NCBI GenBank assembly: GCA_002722095.1
Contig: PBKG01000024.1
Location: forward strand, 248,001 to 312,000
Length of the DNA stretch: 64,000 bases
Direction: 5' to 3'
DNA from: Rhodospirillaceae bacterium
Lineage (GTDB): Bacteria > Pseudomonadota > Alphaproteobacteria > UBA8366
Shown here: one piece after another, positions 16,637 to 24,630 of the stretch
Position numbering within the stretch: the stretch's first letter is position 1
Layout of the letters: every line of letters begins with the position of its first letter
Translations under genes and position numbers: made by a program
Notes under the pieces: generated by a model
Databases searched by the model: none
What the model saw: the letters and a program-made list of their open reading frames with translations, nothing else
What the model was told of the DNA's origin: nothing

Positions 16637-17905
16637 CTATTCAGCCGGCCAACGCCAGCAGCTGATCTCGCCCATATTCTTCGCGGCGACCGGCCCCATC
16701 GCTTCGAACATGCCAGCACGGTCTTGCGAAAGACGGCGGTAGAAGGTGTTGGAAACGATCACTTCGTTTTGCCCTGCCTCGCCCATCAGCCGCGCCGAAA
16801 GGTTCAACGAATCCCCAATGAAGCCGATGTTGGTGCGCGAAAACGGACGATACTGAACCAGACTCAAATCGCCGATCGATATGCCGATATGGACACCTTG
16901 AGATTTTTGCACTCGGTCAATTTCTCGTTGCCATTGCTGCGAAACCGATGTGCCGATTTGGCGTAAGGCATTTGCACAATCGAGGACGCGATGAATCTTT
17001 GCATCGCTGGTATCGTGAAGACCGAACAAGCCGACCACTTCGTCGCCGACGATCTGGTAGAGCATGCCTCCGGCATTGTGGATCGCGTGGCGGGCCTTGG
17101 AATAGAACGTAGCCAAACAAAGCCGGGTCACTTCGTTATCGCGAGAGTCACGCACATAACTCGAAAACGAACACATATCGGCCATGATAGTGACCACGCC
17201 GGGATATACCCTGGGCGCCAGCACGTCCCGCGGCCGCAGCTTTTGCTTACACAGGCGTTGTAGATACCAGGAGCTGAAATGCCAGAGCAGCGCCTGGCCG
17301 AATGGATTGTCGGCATATTCCTCACCATAGGCATAAAGCCATTTGGCCTTGTCGATCGCGACGCGGACGTCGAGGAGACAATCTTCGTTGGAATCGTCTA
17401 TCTCAACCTCGAACCGATTTTTCAGCAGTTTGTAAAATTCGTCTTGCGTCCATACCTCGAGATTAAGGTTTTTCGGTAGCGCGTCCTGCAGGGTTTTCTT
17501 GAGTGTAGGCCAGTCCGAATAATCGCTTTCGCGCGCAATCAGCAAAACCGTATCTGCCTCGGGATCGAGAGTGACATTCTCTGCAGCGTATTTGCGGTTG
17601 AGGCTGTTAATCAGATTTTCTTCGGTATAACCGAATTTGAGCTCGACATAATAGCTTCGCACATTAGGAATCTTGACCAGCAGGTCGGCATAACAGCCTG
17701 GCGCTCCGAGCGAAACTTCGCGATAGATGCGGATATCTTCGGTGGAAAGGCCGGTCTCTTCCATATGCTGGAAACGAGTTGCCTCACAAAACACCTCTTC
17801 CAGAAACAGCCGCATTTGCCCCAATTGGGCACTATTATCGGCAACCGATGTGGCTTTGTCGGCAGTCGGGAGTTCGTTATTGTCATGCACCAATGTAATG
17901 CTCAT
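16637..17905 (-). CDS. Class III nucleotide cyclase with N-terminal PD-(D/E)XK-nuclease-like domain
   Basis: 422 residues. The region about 35-165 shows the pattern of a PD-(D/E)XK fold: E63 in YREVSLG, D74 in YADLLVKI and E88-L-K90 in YYVELKFG. The region about 232-420 is a class III cyclase homology domain. The metal-binding aspartates are D243 (MADMCSFS) and D288 (IVGDEVVGLFG), and the transition-state pair is N368 and R372 (DSLNLSARL), so catalysis looks possible. The residues that normally select adenine (Lys, and Asp or Thr) align with Q284 and G361, so the product may not be cAMP. No membrane segment is seen. Between are W-rich helices (190-220). The gene lies 73 bases upstream of arsR and is divergent from the DUF4197 gene. 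Confidence 0.8.
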   Translation of the reverse strand: MSITLVHDNNELPTADKATSVADNSAQLGQMRLFLEEVFCEATRFQHMEETGLSTEDIRIYREVSLGAPGCYADLLVKIPNVRSYYVELKFGYTEENLINSLNRKYAAENVTLDPEADTVLLIARESDYSDWPTLKKTLQDALPKNLNLEVWTQDEFYKLLKNRFEVEIDDSNEDCLLDVRVAIDKAKWLYAYGEEYADNPFGQALLWHFSSWYLQRLCKQKLRPRDVLAPRVYPGVVTIMADMCSFSSYVRDSRDNEVTRLCLATFYSKARHAIHNAGGMLYQIVGDEVVGLFGLHDTSDAKIHRVLDCANALRQIGTSVSQQWQREIDRVQKSQGVHIGISIGDLSLVQYRPFSRTNIGFIGDSLNLSARLMGEAGQNEVIVSNTFYRRLSQDRAGMFEAMGPVAAKNMGEISCWRWPAE

Positions 17906-18027
17906 GGCGCCGCTCCACTTTTTCCCTGTTGCGATGCGCGTACCCTAGCACCATTCCCGCTATCGAGAAAACGGTGGCTTTTGTAAAATAGTGTTAGTGG
18001 AACCAACAACCGCGAACCGGTTATTCA

Positions 18028-18765
18028 ATGCATTCACGCCGCCAAATACTGAAATTGGCTATTGCCATCGGGGTTATGATTCCCGCTGCCGCTCGAGCGG
18101 AAGGAAGCTGGCTTGACACCTTGAAAGGCGTATTCGGAAGCTCCTCGAAACCGCCGGCGCCCGTTGGCGAAATCGCCGCCGCGTTGAAACAAGCGCTCGA
18201 AATCGGGAGCCTCAGGGTCATCCGACAAGTCGGGACGCGCGACGGCTTTCAAAAAGACCCCCATATCCACATACCGCTACCAGGCGCTTTGGCAAAAGTG
18301 CAGGAGGCACTTCGCCATATAGGCCTGTCGGGCATGGCGGATGACCTCGAACTACGCATCAATCGTGGCGCGGAGCAGGCTGCAAGCGAAGCCAAAGATT
18401 TGTTTGTCGATGCCTTGCAACGAATGACCGTGCAGGATGCTGTAGAAATTCTGAATGGGCCGAAGGATTCTGCCACTCGATATTTCCGACGCACAATGAC
18501 GCCCGCCCTACGAAATCGGTTCAGGCCCATAGTGCGGCGTAATCTCGCAAAAGTGGGCGCAATCCGCTCGTTCGATCAAATGATGAAACAATATCGGCAA
18601 TTGCCCTTCGTGCCGGACATCAACACCGAGCTATCTGATTATACGGTCGAGAGAACACTCAGGGGTATTTTCCACTATCTCGCACGCGAAGAGGCGGAAA
18701 TTCGTACGAACCCCGTTAGGCGCACGACGGCGCTACTTAAAAAAGTTTTCGGATCGAAGCGTTGA
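18028..18765 (+). CDS. DUF4197 family exported protein
   Basis: 245 residues with an N-terminal signal peptide (a charged start, then KLAIAIGVMIPAAARA with a likely AxA cleavage near residue 24), so it is probably periplasmic. The rest matches the DUF4197 pattern: ALKQALEIG near the start, PLPGALAKVQEALRHIGL, then DALQRMTVQDAVEILNGPKDSATRYF. The domain is widespread in proteobacteria and uncharacterised. It stands alone; a stem-loop covers its stop codon and that of the convergent cold-shock gene. Confidence 0.85.
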   Translation: MHSRRQILKLAIAIGVMIPAAARAEGSWLDTLKGVFGSSSKPPAPVGEIAAALKQALEIGSLRVIRQVGTRDGFQKDPHIHIPLPGALAKVQEALRHIGLSGMADDLELRINRGAEQAASEAKDLFVDALQRMTVQDAVEILNGPKDSATRYFRRTMTPALRNRFRPIVRRNLAKVGAIRSFDQMMKQYRQLPFVPDINTELSDYTVERTLRGIFHYLAREEAEIRTNPVRRTTALLKKVFGSKR

Positions 18766-18797
18766 AAGTTCTGGGATTTGTCCTAGACGGCTTTCAA
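18762..18797. terminator. Convergent stem-loop covering both stop codons
   Basis: Inverted repeat TTGAAAG (18762-18768) and CTTTCAA (18791-18797), with an inner stem TCTGGGA/TCCTAGA around a TTTG loop (one G-U pair). It lies exactly between the convergent DUF4197 and cold-shock genes and includes both stop codons. There is no T-run, so it may be a weak bidirectional terminator or an RNA 3'-end protector. Confidence 0.45.
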
Positions 18798-18986
18798 ATT
18801 GCCCGCCGCGGTTCGGCCGCGATTGTCGACCAACTCGTACTCGATCTTTTGGTTTTCCTGTAATCCGTCCAACCCGGCTTGTTCTACCGCCGTGATGTGG
18901 ACGAACACGTCGCTACCCCCATCATCGGGGACGACAAAGCCATAGCCTTTTACGGGGTTGAACCATTTTACGGTTCCAGTCGGCAT
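18783..18986 (-). CDS. Cold-shock protein (CspA family)
   Basis: 67 residues starting at the ATG at 18986, which follows AAGGAG; this gives the normal CspA length, and the open frame continuing upstream is not coding. RNP1 is KGYGFVVP and RNP2 is DVFVHI, followed by EYELVDNRGRTAAGNL. It is a small OB-fold single-stranded nucleic-acid-binding protein acting as an RNA chaperone. The long gap upstream (over 300 bases) fits the long 5' untranslated leaders common to csp genes, though no specific structure was identified. Confidence 0.93.
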   Translation of the reverse strand: MPTGTVKWFNPVKGYGFVVPDDGGSDVFVHITAVEQAGLDGLQENQKIEYELVDNRGRTAAGNLKAV

Positions 18987-19349
18987 GGAAATTCTCCTTA
19001 AAAACATTGGCGCATCACGCGCCCAATTCATGCTTGCGCACCTTAGGGTAACACATTGTTGGTGAAAATGCCCATCCCGACATTCAAAATGTACGAAAAA
19101 TGGCACACTTTGGTCGAACGGGCCGGCCAGAGTCAAAAATCGTGCCTGATTGTGAAAAAACCTTCCAACAGCTCTTTTTTCGGCGCCATCCAAAGATTGT
19201 TGGGCGCATACATTTTGCCGCACTGCCGATTTCGAAAACGAATGATAGACTACTGATCAATCGGCGAGATTATGCCAAAAATACAACCAGTAAAATAGTT
19301 TTTCAGGACTTTTACGTCTATAAATATAGGAAATTGGGAGGAGTTAATC
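18987..19349. other. Divergent intergenic region between csp and ppk2
   Basis: About 360 bases without a convincing gene. It is AT-richer than its surroundings, particularly near 19230-19340. It must carry the promoters for the cold-shock gene (left) and PPK2 (right). A TATAAA at about 19318 upstream of PPK2 is a possible -10 box without a clear -35. No conserved RNA was recognised. Confidence 0.5.
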
Positions 19350-20399
19350 ATGGAAGAGTTTGACAATACTCCCGAGTTAACCGGCACACCGGTTGGCGAG
19401 GGCGAAGAAGGGTCGCCAAAGGAACCCACGCGCGCTGCCAGAAAGAAGAAATCCGCAGCGAAAAAACCCGGCCGCAGTGCCCCGAAGCGCGCGGCGAGTG
19501 AAAAACTAGAGCGGCCAACGCAAAAGGACGCAGTGGAACCGCGCCGCGACCCGGATGCGATCCGGCACGCATTCGAATCCGGCGCTTTTCCATATGATTC
19601 GAAACTGAAGCGCAAGGCATACGAAAAACAGAAGTTACCCCTGCAAACCGAATTGCTAAAGGCGCAGAAATGGATCGAGGAGACCGGCCAAAAGATCGTC
19701 ATATTGTTCGAAGGACGCGACGCCGCCGGCAAGGGAGGCGCGATCAAGCGCTTCACAGAACACCTTAACCCGCGCAGTGCACGGGTAGTCGCCCTGAGCA
19801 AGCCAAGCGACCGAGAAAAGAGCCAGTGGTTCTTCCAGCGTTATGTGGGACATCTACCGTCCGCGGGCGAAATGGTTCTTTTCGACCGGTCTTGGTACAA
19901 CCGCGCGGGCGTTGAGCGTGTGATGGGATTCTGTACTCCGACCGAATATCTGGAGTTCATGCGCCAAGCGCCGGATTTCGAGCGCATACTCGTACGCAGC
20001 GGCATTTGGCTGTTTAAATACTGGTTTTCGGTAACCCAGGACGAACAACGCCGCCGCTTCGATGCGCGCGAGACGGATCCGCTCAAACAGTGGAAGCTGT
20101 CGCCCATCGACCGCGCATCGCTCAATAAGTGGCAAGACTACACGGAAGCAAAAGAGGCGATGTTCTTCTATACGGACACTGCCGATTCTCCGTGGGTAAT
20201 CGTAAAGTCCGACGACAAGAAACGCGCCCGCATAAACTGTATGCACCATTTCCTGTCATCCTTGCCCTACCCCAACAAGGATCAAAGCATCGTCACCGAG
20301 GCGGACCCGTTGATTGTCGGTGCGACAGGACATGTTATCGTCAATAGCGAGCATATTCTCGGCAAAAGCCTGCATCCGGAGATGCGGCAGTCCGACTGA
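19350..20399 (+). CDS. ppk2: Polyphosphate kinase 2 (PPK2 family)
   Basis: 349 residues. The kinase domain (about 70-345) has Walker A GRDAAGKGG at 122-130, Walker B/lid MVLFDRSWYNRAG, and GFCTPTEYLEFM, all diagnostic of PPK2. The enzyme transfers phosphate between polyphosphate and nucleoside diphosphates. The first 65 residues are an acidic then Lys/Arg/Ala-rich, probably disordered extension that most PPK2 proteins lack; it could bind polyphosphate or DNA. A strong GGGAGGAG ribosome site precedes the ATG. It is monocistronic, with 153 bases before the multicopper oxidase gene. Confidence 0.93.
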   Translation: MEEFDNTPELTGTPVGEGEEGSPKEPTRAARKKKSAAKKPGRSAPKRAASEKLERPTQKDAVEPRRDPDAIRHAFESGAFPYDSKLKRKAYEKQKLPLQTELLKAQKWIEETGQKIVILFEGRDAAGKGGAIKRFTEHLNPRSARVVALSKPSDREKSQWFFQRYVGHLPSAGEMVLFDRSWYNRAGVERVMGFCTPTEYLEFMRQAPDFERILVRSGIWLFKYWFSVTQDEQRRRFDARETDPLKQWKLSPIDRASLNKWQDYTEAKEAMFFYTDTADSPWVIVKSDDKKRARINCMHHFLSSLPYPNKDQSIVTEADPLIVGATGHVIVNSEHILGKSLHPEMRQSD

Positions 20400-20476
20400 C
20401 AAGCACCGATGTGTTGCACCAAAATAGCTTACAAAGGTGTCCAGCTTTGTCCTAGTTTCCTGTCTGGCCTTTCAGG

Positions 20477-20508
20477 CTCGATAACCTATTTCGTATTAGG
20501 TATTCGAG
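20477..20508. promoter_or_regulatory. Imperfect inverted repeat upstream of multicopper oxidase
   Basis: Arms CTCGATAACCTA (20477-20488) and TAGGTATTCGAG (20497-20508) pair at 10 of 12 positions around an 8-base centre. It lies 44 bases upstream of the multicopper oxidase start. The ACCTA-N8-TAGGT core is in the size range of MerR-type or other metal-responsive operators, but no regulator gene is adjacent. Confidence 0.35.
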
Positions 20509-20552
20509 GCTGGATGGGCTGGGTATTAGGGTTAGTGCCCCAGTGAGGATTT

Positions 20553-21953
20553 GTGGATAGGCGAACGGCTATTTTTTCAGGCGGCGCGGCACTTTCAGCC
20601 GCTGCCGCTGGCCTTGGTGTGCCGGCGGTAGGAGATGTGAAAACTCCGTCGCCTGAAGTTCTAAGTCTAAAACCGCAAAATGCGCGATACCGCCTGACGG
20701 AAACGATCACCGAAAAGATGGTCAGCCTCTCGCCGGACGCCCCGCCACCGGTCATTCGAATGAAGCAAGGGGTTCCGTTTGCAGCCGATTTGACCAACGG
20801 CTTATCGGATTACACCACGATGCACTGGCACGGCATTCGGGTTCCCAACAAAATGGATGGCGTACCCTACCTGACCCAGTTTCCCCTCGTGGAACACGAA
20901 ACCTATCGATACAGCTTTATGCCGAAAGATGCTGGGACCTACTGGTACCATCCCCATTGCATGACCATGGAACAGATGGCACGTGGCATGACCGGGATAA
21001 TCATCGTAGCGGAGAAGAAAGACCCGGGATTCGATGCGGATATTCCCATAAATCTGCGTGACTTCAACTTGCGACCCGACGGCCAATTCTCACCGCAGCT
21101 TTTCTCCGCCAAGGGCGCAGCACGGGCCGGCACGTTAGGGACCTTGATAACGGCGAATTGGCAACGAGAATACGCCACAGACGCGCCGGCAGGCGGACTG
21201 GTACGCCTGCGCCTCGCCGCGACCGACCCGACACGGATTTACAAAATTGTTTTGTCAGGCGCGGACGGAAAAATTATCGCGCTGGACGGTCATCCACTGG
21301 GCGCCCCTTGGCCGCTCCCGACGCGCAGCAACCCCTTACTCCTATCGCCAGGACAACGGGCGGATTTCGCGCTCAAGATGCCCGAAACGGAAGGGTATGA
21401 AGTTTTGGTGGCGACCATGTTGGGCGAAGAAAGACACGTCGTTTCGCGCCTCCGGAGTGTGGGCACCACATTACATCGCGCATTGCCGGACCTGCGCCCA
21501 CTGGGGCCCAATCCTTTGTCGAAGCCGAACCTGAAAAAGGCCGAAGTCCACGAACTTGTCTTAGGGTGGTCACCGGAGGGGAATGGCCCCAATAACGGTT
21601 TTTGCGGCTCCATGGGGGCTACCTTCTGGTCCATCAACCGAAAGCCTTGGCCCGGAGACGCGGTCAAGAACACGGGGCCCATACTGACTATGAAAATGGG
21701 CAAAAGTTACATCCTTCGGCTTCGCAACGAGAGCCCCACCCATCACCCAATCCACCTGCACGGCCTTACCTTCAGAACACTACGGTCGAACAAACGCAAA
21801 ATCGTTCCGACCTGGACCGATACGGTGCTCGTCGGCAAGAACGAAACCGTGGATATCGCGGTGGTTGCCGACAATCCCGGCAACTGGGCACTTCATTGCC
21901 ACGTGATCGAACATCAAAAAAGCGGGCTGTCGGGCTTCGTGAGGGTTGTATAA
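20553..21953 (+). CDS. Multicopper oxidase (three-domain laccase/CueO-like), exported
   Basis: 466 residues starting at a GTG preceded by GAGGAT. The N-terminus (DRRTAIFSGGAALSAAAAG) is a short Tat-like signal with twin arginines. Copper motifs are complete: HWHG (91-94), WYHPHC (133-135), HPIHLHG near 400, and HCHVIEHQKSGL (H448, C449, H450, H454). The residue ten beyond the type-1 Cys is Leu459, which in this family usually gives a higher redox potential than the Met form. Likely roles are periplasmic Cu(I), Mn or phenol oxidation. A candidate operator lies upstream and tRNA-Val follows on the other strand. Confidence 0.9.
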   Translation: MDRRTAIFSGGAALSAAAAGLGVPAVGDVKTPSPEVLSLKPQNARYRLTETITEKMVSLSPDAPPPVIRMKQGVPFAADLTNGLSDYTTMHWHGIRVPNKMDGVPYLTQFPLVEHETYRYSFMPKDAGTYWYHPHCMTMEQMARGMTGIIIVAEKKDPGFDADIPINLRDFNLRPDGQFSPQLFSAKGAARAGTLGTLITANWQREYATDAPAGGLVRLRLAATDPTRIYKIVLSGADGKIIALDGHPLGAPWPLPTRSNPLLLSPGQRADFALKMPETEGYEVLVATMLGEERHVVSRLRSVGTTLHRALPDLRPLGPNPLSKPNLKKAEVHELVLGWSPEGNGPNNGFCGSMGATFWSINRKPWPGDAVKNTGPILTMKMGKSYILRLRNESPTHHPIHLHGLTFRTLRSNKRKIVPTWTDTVLVGKNETVDIAVVADNPGNWALHCHVIEHQKSGLSGFVRVV

Positions 21954-22019
21954 GCGCCCGAACCTAACGACGTAGCCTGTCGAACGGTCGTCTCTACTTA
22001 TACCTGGAATAACAGAGGA

Positions 22020-22094
22020 TGGTGGGCGCGGCTGGGATTGAACCAGCGACCCCTACGATGTCAACGTAGTGCTCTCCCGCTGAGCTACGCGCCC
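22020..22094 (-). tRNA. tRNA-Val (anticodon GAC)
   Basis: 75 bases including an encoded CCA. The acceptor arms GGGCGCG and CGCGCCC pair fully, and the discriminator is A. The D arm has GCTCAGCGGGAGAGC and the anticodon stem CTACG/CGTAG encloses the loop TTGACAT (anticodon GAC). The T arm is GGTCGCTGGTTCAATCCC-like with the usual TTC. All four stems are intact. Confidence 0.97.
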
Positions 22095-22159
22095 AATAAG
22101 CCTGACGGCCTATATAAATTCTGTTGCGGGGGCCAGCACTTACCACCAAATTGGAAAGC

Positions 22160-22714
22160 ATGGCAAGGCCCACGACAACGCCCGAGCACACTATCGGTCT
22201 CCGCGATGCGAAACCCGAAGATTTCGCAGCCATCGCCGATATTTACGCTCATCACGTCCTTCACGGCCTGGCATCGTTCGAGGAGGAACCGCCCGATGCC
22301 GCCGAGATGAAGCGCCGGTGGCAGGCGTTGACCGGGGACGATCACCCTTTTTTCGTCGCCGAATGCGCAGGTCGCATAGTCGGCTATGCCTATGCCGGGC
22401 CCTATCGCCTGCGCCCCGCTTACCGCTACACGGTGGAAAACAGCGTCTACATACGTCCAGGCGAAGAACGCCAGGGTGTTGGCAAAGCCCTGCTGGAAGC
22501 GTTGATAGAAGCCTGCGAGGCGCGCGGCCTGCGCCAGATGATAGCCGTCATCGGCGACAGCGATCACGACGCTTCGATCGGGCTCCATGAAGCACTCGGG
22601 TTTCGCCTCGTCGGCACGTTGGACGCCGTCGGTTTCAAACACGGGCGATGGGTGGATTCGGTCCTGATGCAGCGCGCCCTCGGAGCCGGCGGCGACACGC
22701 TCCCCGAGGCCTGA
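22160..22714 (+). CDS. GNAT N-acetyltransferase (phosphinothricin/methionine-sulfoximine acetyltransferase-like)
   Basis: 184 residues from the ATG at 22160; a TTG at 22124 would extend it but overlaps the likely tRNA promoter region. The sequence shows the Pat/MnaT-like order: LRDAKPEDFAAIADIYAHHV, then ASFEEEPPDAAEM, the acetyl-CoA loop VYIRPGEERQGVGKALL, and HEALGFRLVGTLDAVGFKHGRW. Such enzymes acetylate amino-acid analogues such as methionine sulfoximine or phosphinothricin. The gene stands between tRNA-Val (divergent) and a transglycosylase gene and shows no operon partner. Confidence 0.88.
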   Translation: MARPTTTPEHTIGLRDAKPEDFAAIADIYAHHVLHGLASFEEEPPDAAEMKRRWQALTGDDHPFFVAECAGRIVGYAYAGPYRLRPAYRYTVENSVYIRPGEERQGVGKALLEALIEACEARGLRQMIAVIGDSDHDASIGLHEALGFRLVGTLDAVGFKHGRWVDSVLMQRALGAGGDTLPEA

Positions 22715-22770
22715 TTTCTTACCACTTATGGCACAGGCCTTGCGTCTTTTAAGGCGCGAGGAGTGGAAAT

Positions 22771-23670
22771 ATGTTCAAGTCACTGAAACGATTTGGCGGT
22801 TGGGCAATCGCGACGCTATTGGCGCTGATCATTATCGCAGCCCCGTTGCGCCTGACCGCAGCCCCGATGAACTATTCTAAGTTATTGAAAAACGGCAATC
22901 TTTGTGCGCGAGCCATTGCCGCGCAAGAGCGCCGTTCGGGCATACCCGACAAATTACTGTTCGCGGTAGCGATCAAGGAAACCGGACGCTGGATCAAGCA
23001 GGACCGGGCAAACATTGCCTGGCCCTGGACCGTCAATGCCGGTGGCGCCGGTAAGCATTTCGACACTAAGTCGGACGCGCTGCGTCACGTACGCGCGCTC
23101 AAGAAAAAAGGGCAGAAGAACATCGATGTCGGCTGCATGCAGATCAACCTGCATTACCATCCGGATGCCTTCGCCACGCTCGAGGCCGGTTTCGACCCGG
23201 CGACAAACGTCGCCTATGCGGCAAAATTTCTGACCGCGTTGAAAAACAGCCATGGCAGCTGGCAACAAGCGGTGCGCCATTACCATTCCGCCAATCAGAA
23301 AAAGAGCGCACCCTACCAAAGGAAAGTTTTCAAAATCTGGAAAGCGGCGTTGGGTAACAAAAAACCGACGACCGCTGTCGCCCAAGCGGACAAACAAAAA
23401 ACACGTCCGGTGAGCAAATCAGCCCGCCGAGCCGCCCAGAAAGTTGAACGTTCCCACCGCAAATTCTTGGCCGAGCTACGCCGTAAATTCCCGCACCGAT
23501 TCGGCACGCCTGCCCGCAGTGGCACACCCAACAAAAATCAACTTGCCAGTCGGTTTATTTCGAGCTGGCCGCCCCGCAATTACGCTGCCCAGCGTCGCGC
23601 CGAGAATCTCGCCCGAGCCCTGTCATTCTCGAAACAACGCCGCCAATGGCCACGTAAGCTAACCCCATAG
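22771..23670 (+). CDS. Exported lytic transglycosylase (SLT domain)
   Basis: 299 residues with a signal peptide or anchor (WAIATLLALIIIAAPLRLTAAP, cleavage near 31). An SLT-like lysozyme domain occupies about 45-195: LLFAVAIKETGRW with E70 as the probable catalytic glutamate, then GCMQINLHYHPDAF and NVAYAAKFLTALK. It would cleave peptidoglycan glycan strands in the periplasm. The C-terminal 100 residues are Lys/Arg/Gln-rich and probably disordered or wall-binding. Its end overlaps the end of the dgcA-like gene on the opposite strand by 12 bases. Confidence 0.87.
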   Translation: MFKSLKRFGGWAIATLLALIIIAAPLRLTAAPMNYSKLLKNGNLCARAIAAQERRSGIPDKLLFAVAIKETGRWIKQDRANIAWPWTVNAGGAGKHFDTKSDALRHVRALKKKGQKNIDVGCMQINLHYHPDAFATLEAGFDPATNVAYAAKFLTALKNSHGSWQQAVRHYHSANQKKSAPYQRKVFKIWKAALGNKKPTTAVAQADKQKTRPVSKSARRAAQKVERSHRKFLAELRRKFPHRFGTPARSGTPNKNQLASRFISSWPPRNYAAQRRAENLARALSFSKQRRQWPRKLTP

Positions 23671-24630
23671 CTCCGCATCCGGCGGTTCGACAAAGCTACC
23701 GTCAAATTTAAGCCCGTTCGGCCGGTCCTTTGCCAGCAAGAGCGGACCGTCGATATCCACATAGGCCGCTCCCTGCGCCACCAAGTGCGCCGGCGCCATG
23801 GCAAGCGAGGTCGCGACCATGCAGCCGACCATTACGCCGAAGCCCATTTCCAACGCTTGCTCTTTCAACTTCAGCGCTTCCGTCAGCCCGCCGGTTTTAT
23901 CCAGCTTGATATTGACCAAATCGTAACGTCCCTCGAGATGCGCCAAGTCGGCGCTGGTGTGACAGGATTCATCGGCACAAAACGGGACCGGATGCGGAAT
24001 ATCGGCAAGCGCCGAATCCTCGGCCGCCGGCAAAGGTTGCTCGATCATTTCGACCCCCAGTGAACCAAGTTCGGTTCCGAGCGGCGTCACCATGTCCGGT
24101 GTCCAGCCTTCATTGGCATCCACGATCAGCCGGGCATCGGGGGCACCGTCACGCACGGCCGCGACCCGCGCAACATCGCCATCTCCGGTCACTTTTAATT
24201 TCAACAACGGCCGATCCGCATGTCGCCGTGCGGCTGCTCCCATATTTTCGGGCGTGTTGAGACTTAGCGTATATGCGGTGGTCACAGAAACCGGCGCCGA
24301 CAAACCCGCTATCTCCCAAGCTCGTTTGCCGGCCCGCTTTGCCTCCAAGTCCCAAAAAGCGCAATCGAGGGCGTTGCGAGCCGCACTTGCCGGTAGAAGC
24401 GTCTGCAGCTTTTCCCGGTCCATGCTACCGCCCAGATCGAGATCATTCAGCGTGGCAAGCACACTTTCCTGCGTTTCGTCATATCGTGGGTTCGCCATGC
24501 ATTCGCCGCGTCCGACAACATCGCCATCGGTCAATGTTACCGAGACCAACTCGGTCTCGGTGCGGCTACCGCGCGATATCGTAAATACTTCCGCGAGCGG
24601 CCAGCTTTCCGCTTCGGCGGTAATTTCCAT
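23659..24630 (-). CDS. dgcA: DgcA-type enolase-superfamily racemase (N-acetyl-D-Glu racemase / dipeptide epimerase-like)
   Basis: About 323 residues of the muconate-lactonising subgroup of the enolase superfamily. LLKLKV supplies the KxK base, VDANEGW an Asp metal ligand, EQPLPAAED a Glu ligand, CADESCH an Asp ligand, and VNIKLDKTGG the second base. Most relatives are annotated L-Ala-D/L-Glu epimerase. The partner here is a DUF1611/DgcN gene, and the DgcN-DgcA pair is known to acetylate and racemise D-glutamate in marine proteobacteria, so I favour that role. The ATG at 24630 overlaps the dgcN stop by one base (TGATG); a GTG one codon upstream is possible. Confidence 0.85.
   Translation of the reverse strand: MEITAEAESWPLAEVFTISRGSRTETELVSVTLTDGDVVGRGECMANPRYDETQESVLATLNDLDLGGSMDREKLQTLLPASAARNALDCAFWDLEAKRAGKRAWEIAGLSAPVSVTTAYTLSLNTPENMGAAARRHADRPLLKLKVTGDGDVARVAAVRDGAPDARLIVDANEGWTPDMVTPLGTELGSLGVEMIEQPLPAAEDSALADIPHPVPFCADESCHTSADLAHLEGRYDLVNIKLDKTGGLTEALKLKEQALEMGFGVMVGCMVATSLAMAPAHLVAQGAAYVDIDGPLLLAKDRPNGLKFDGSFVEPPDAELWG

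Noticed and set aside
16637..18765. Complete Pycsar-type defence operon around the cyclase
   Set aside because: No TIR, transmembrane or nucleotide-binding effector gene is adjacent; the neighbours are arsR and DUF4197 with no link to defence.
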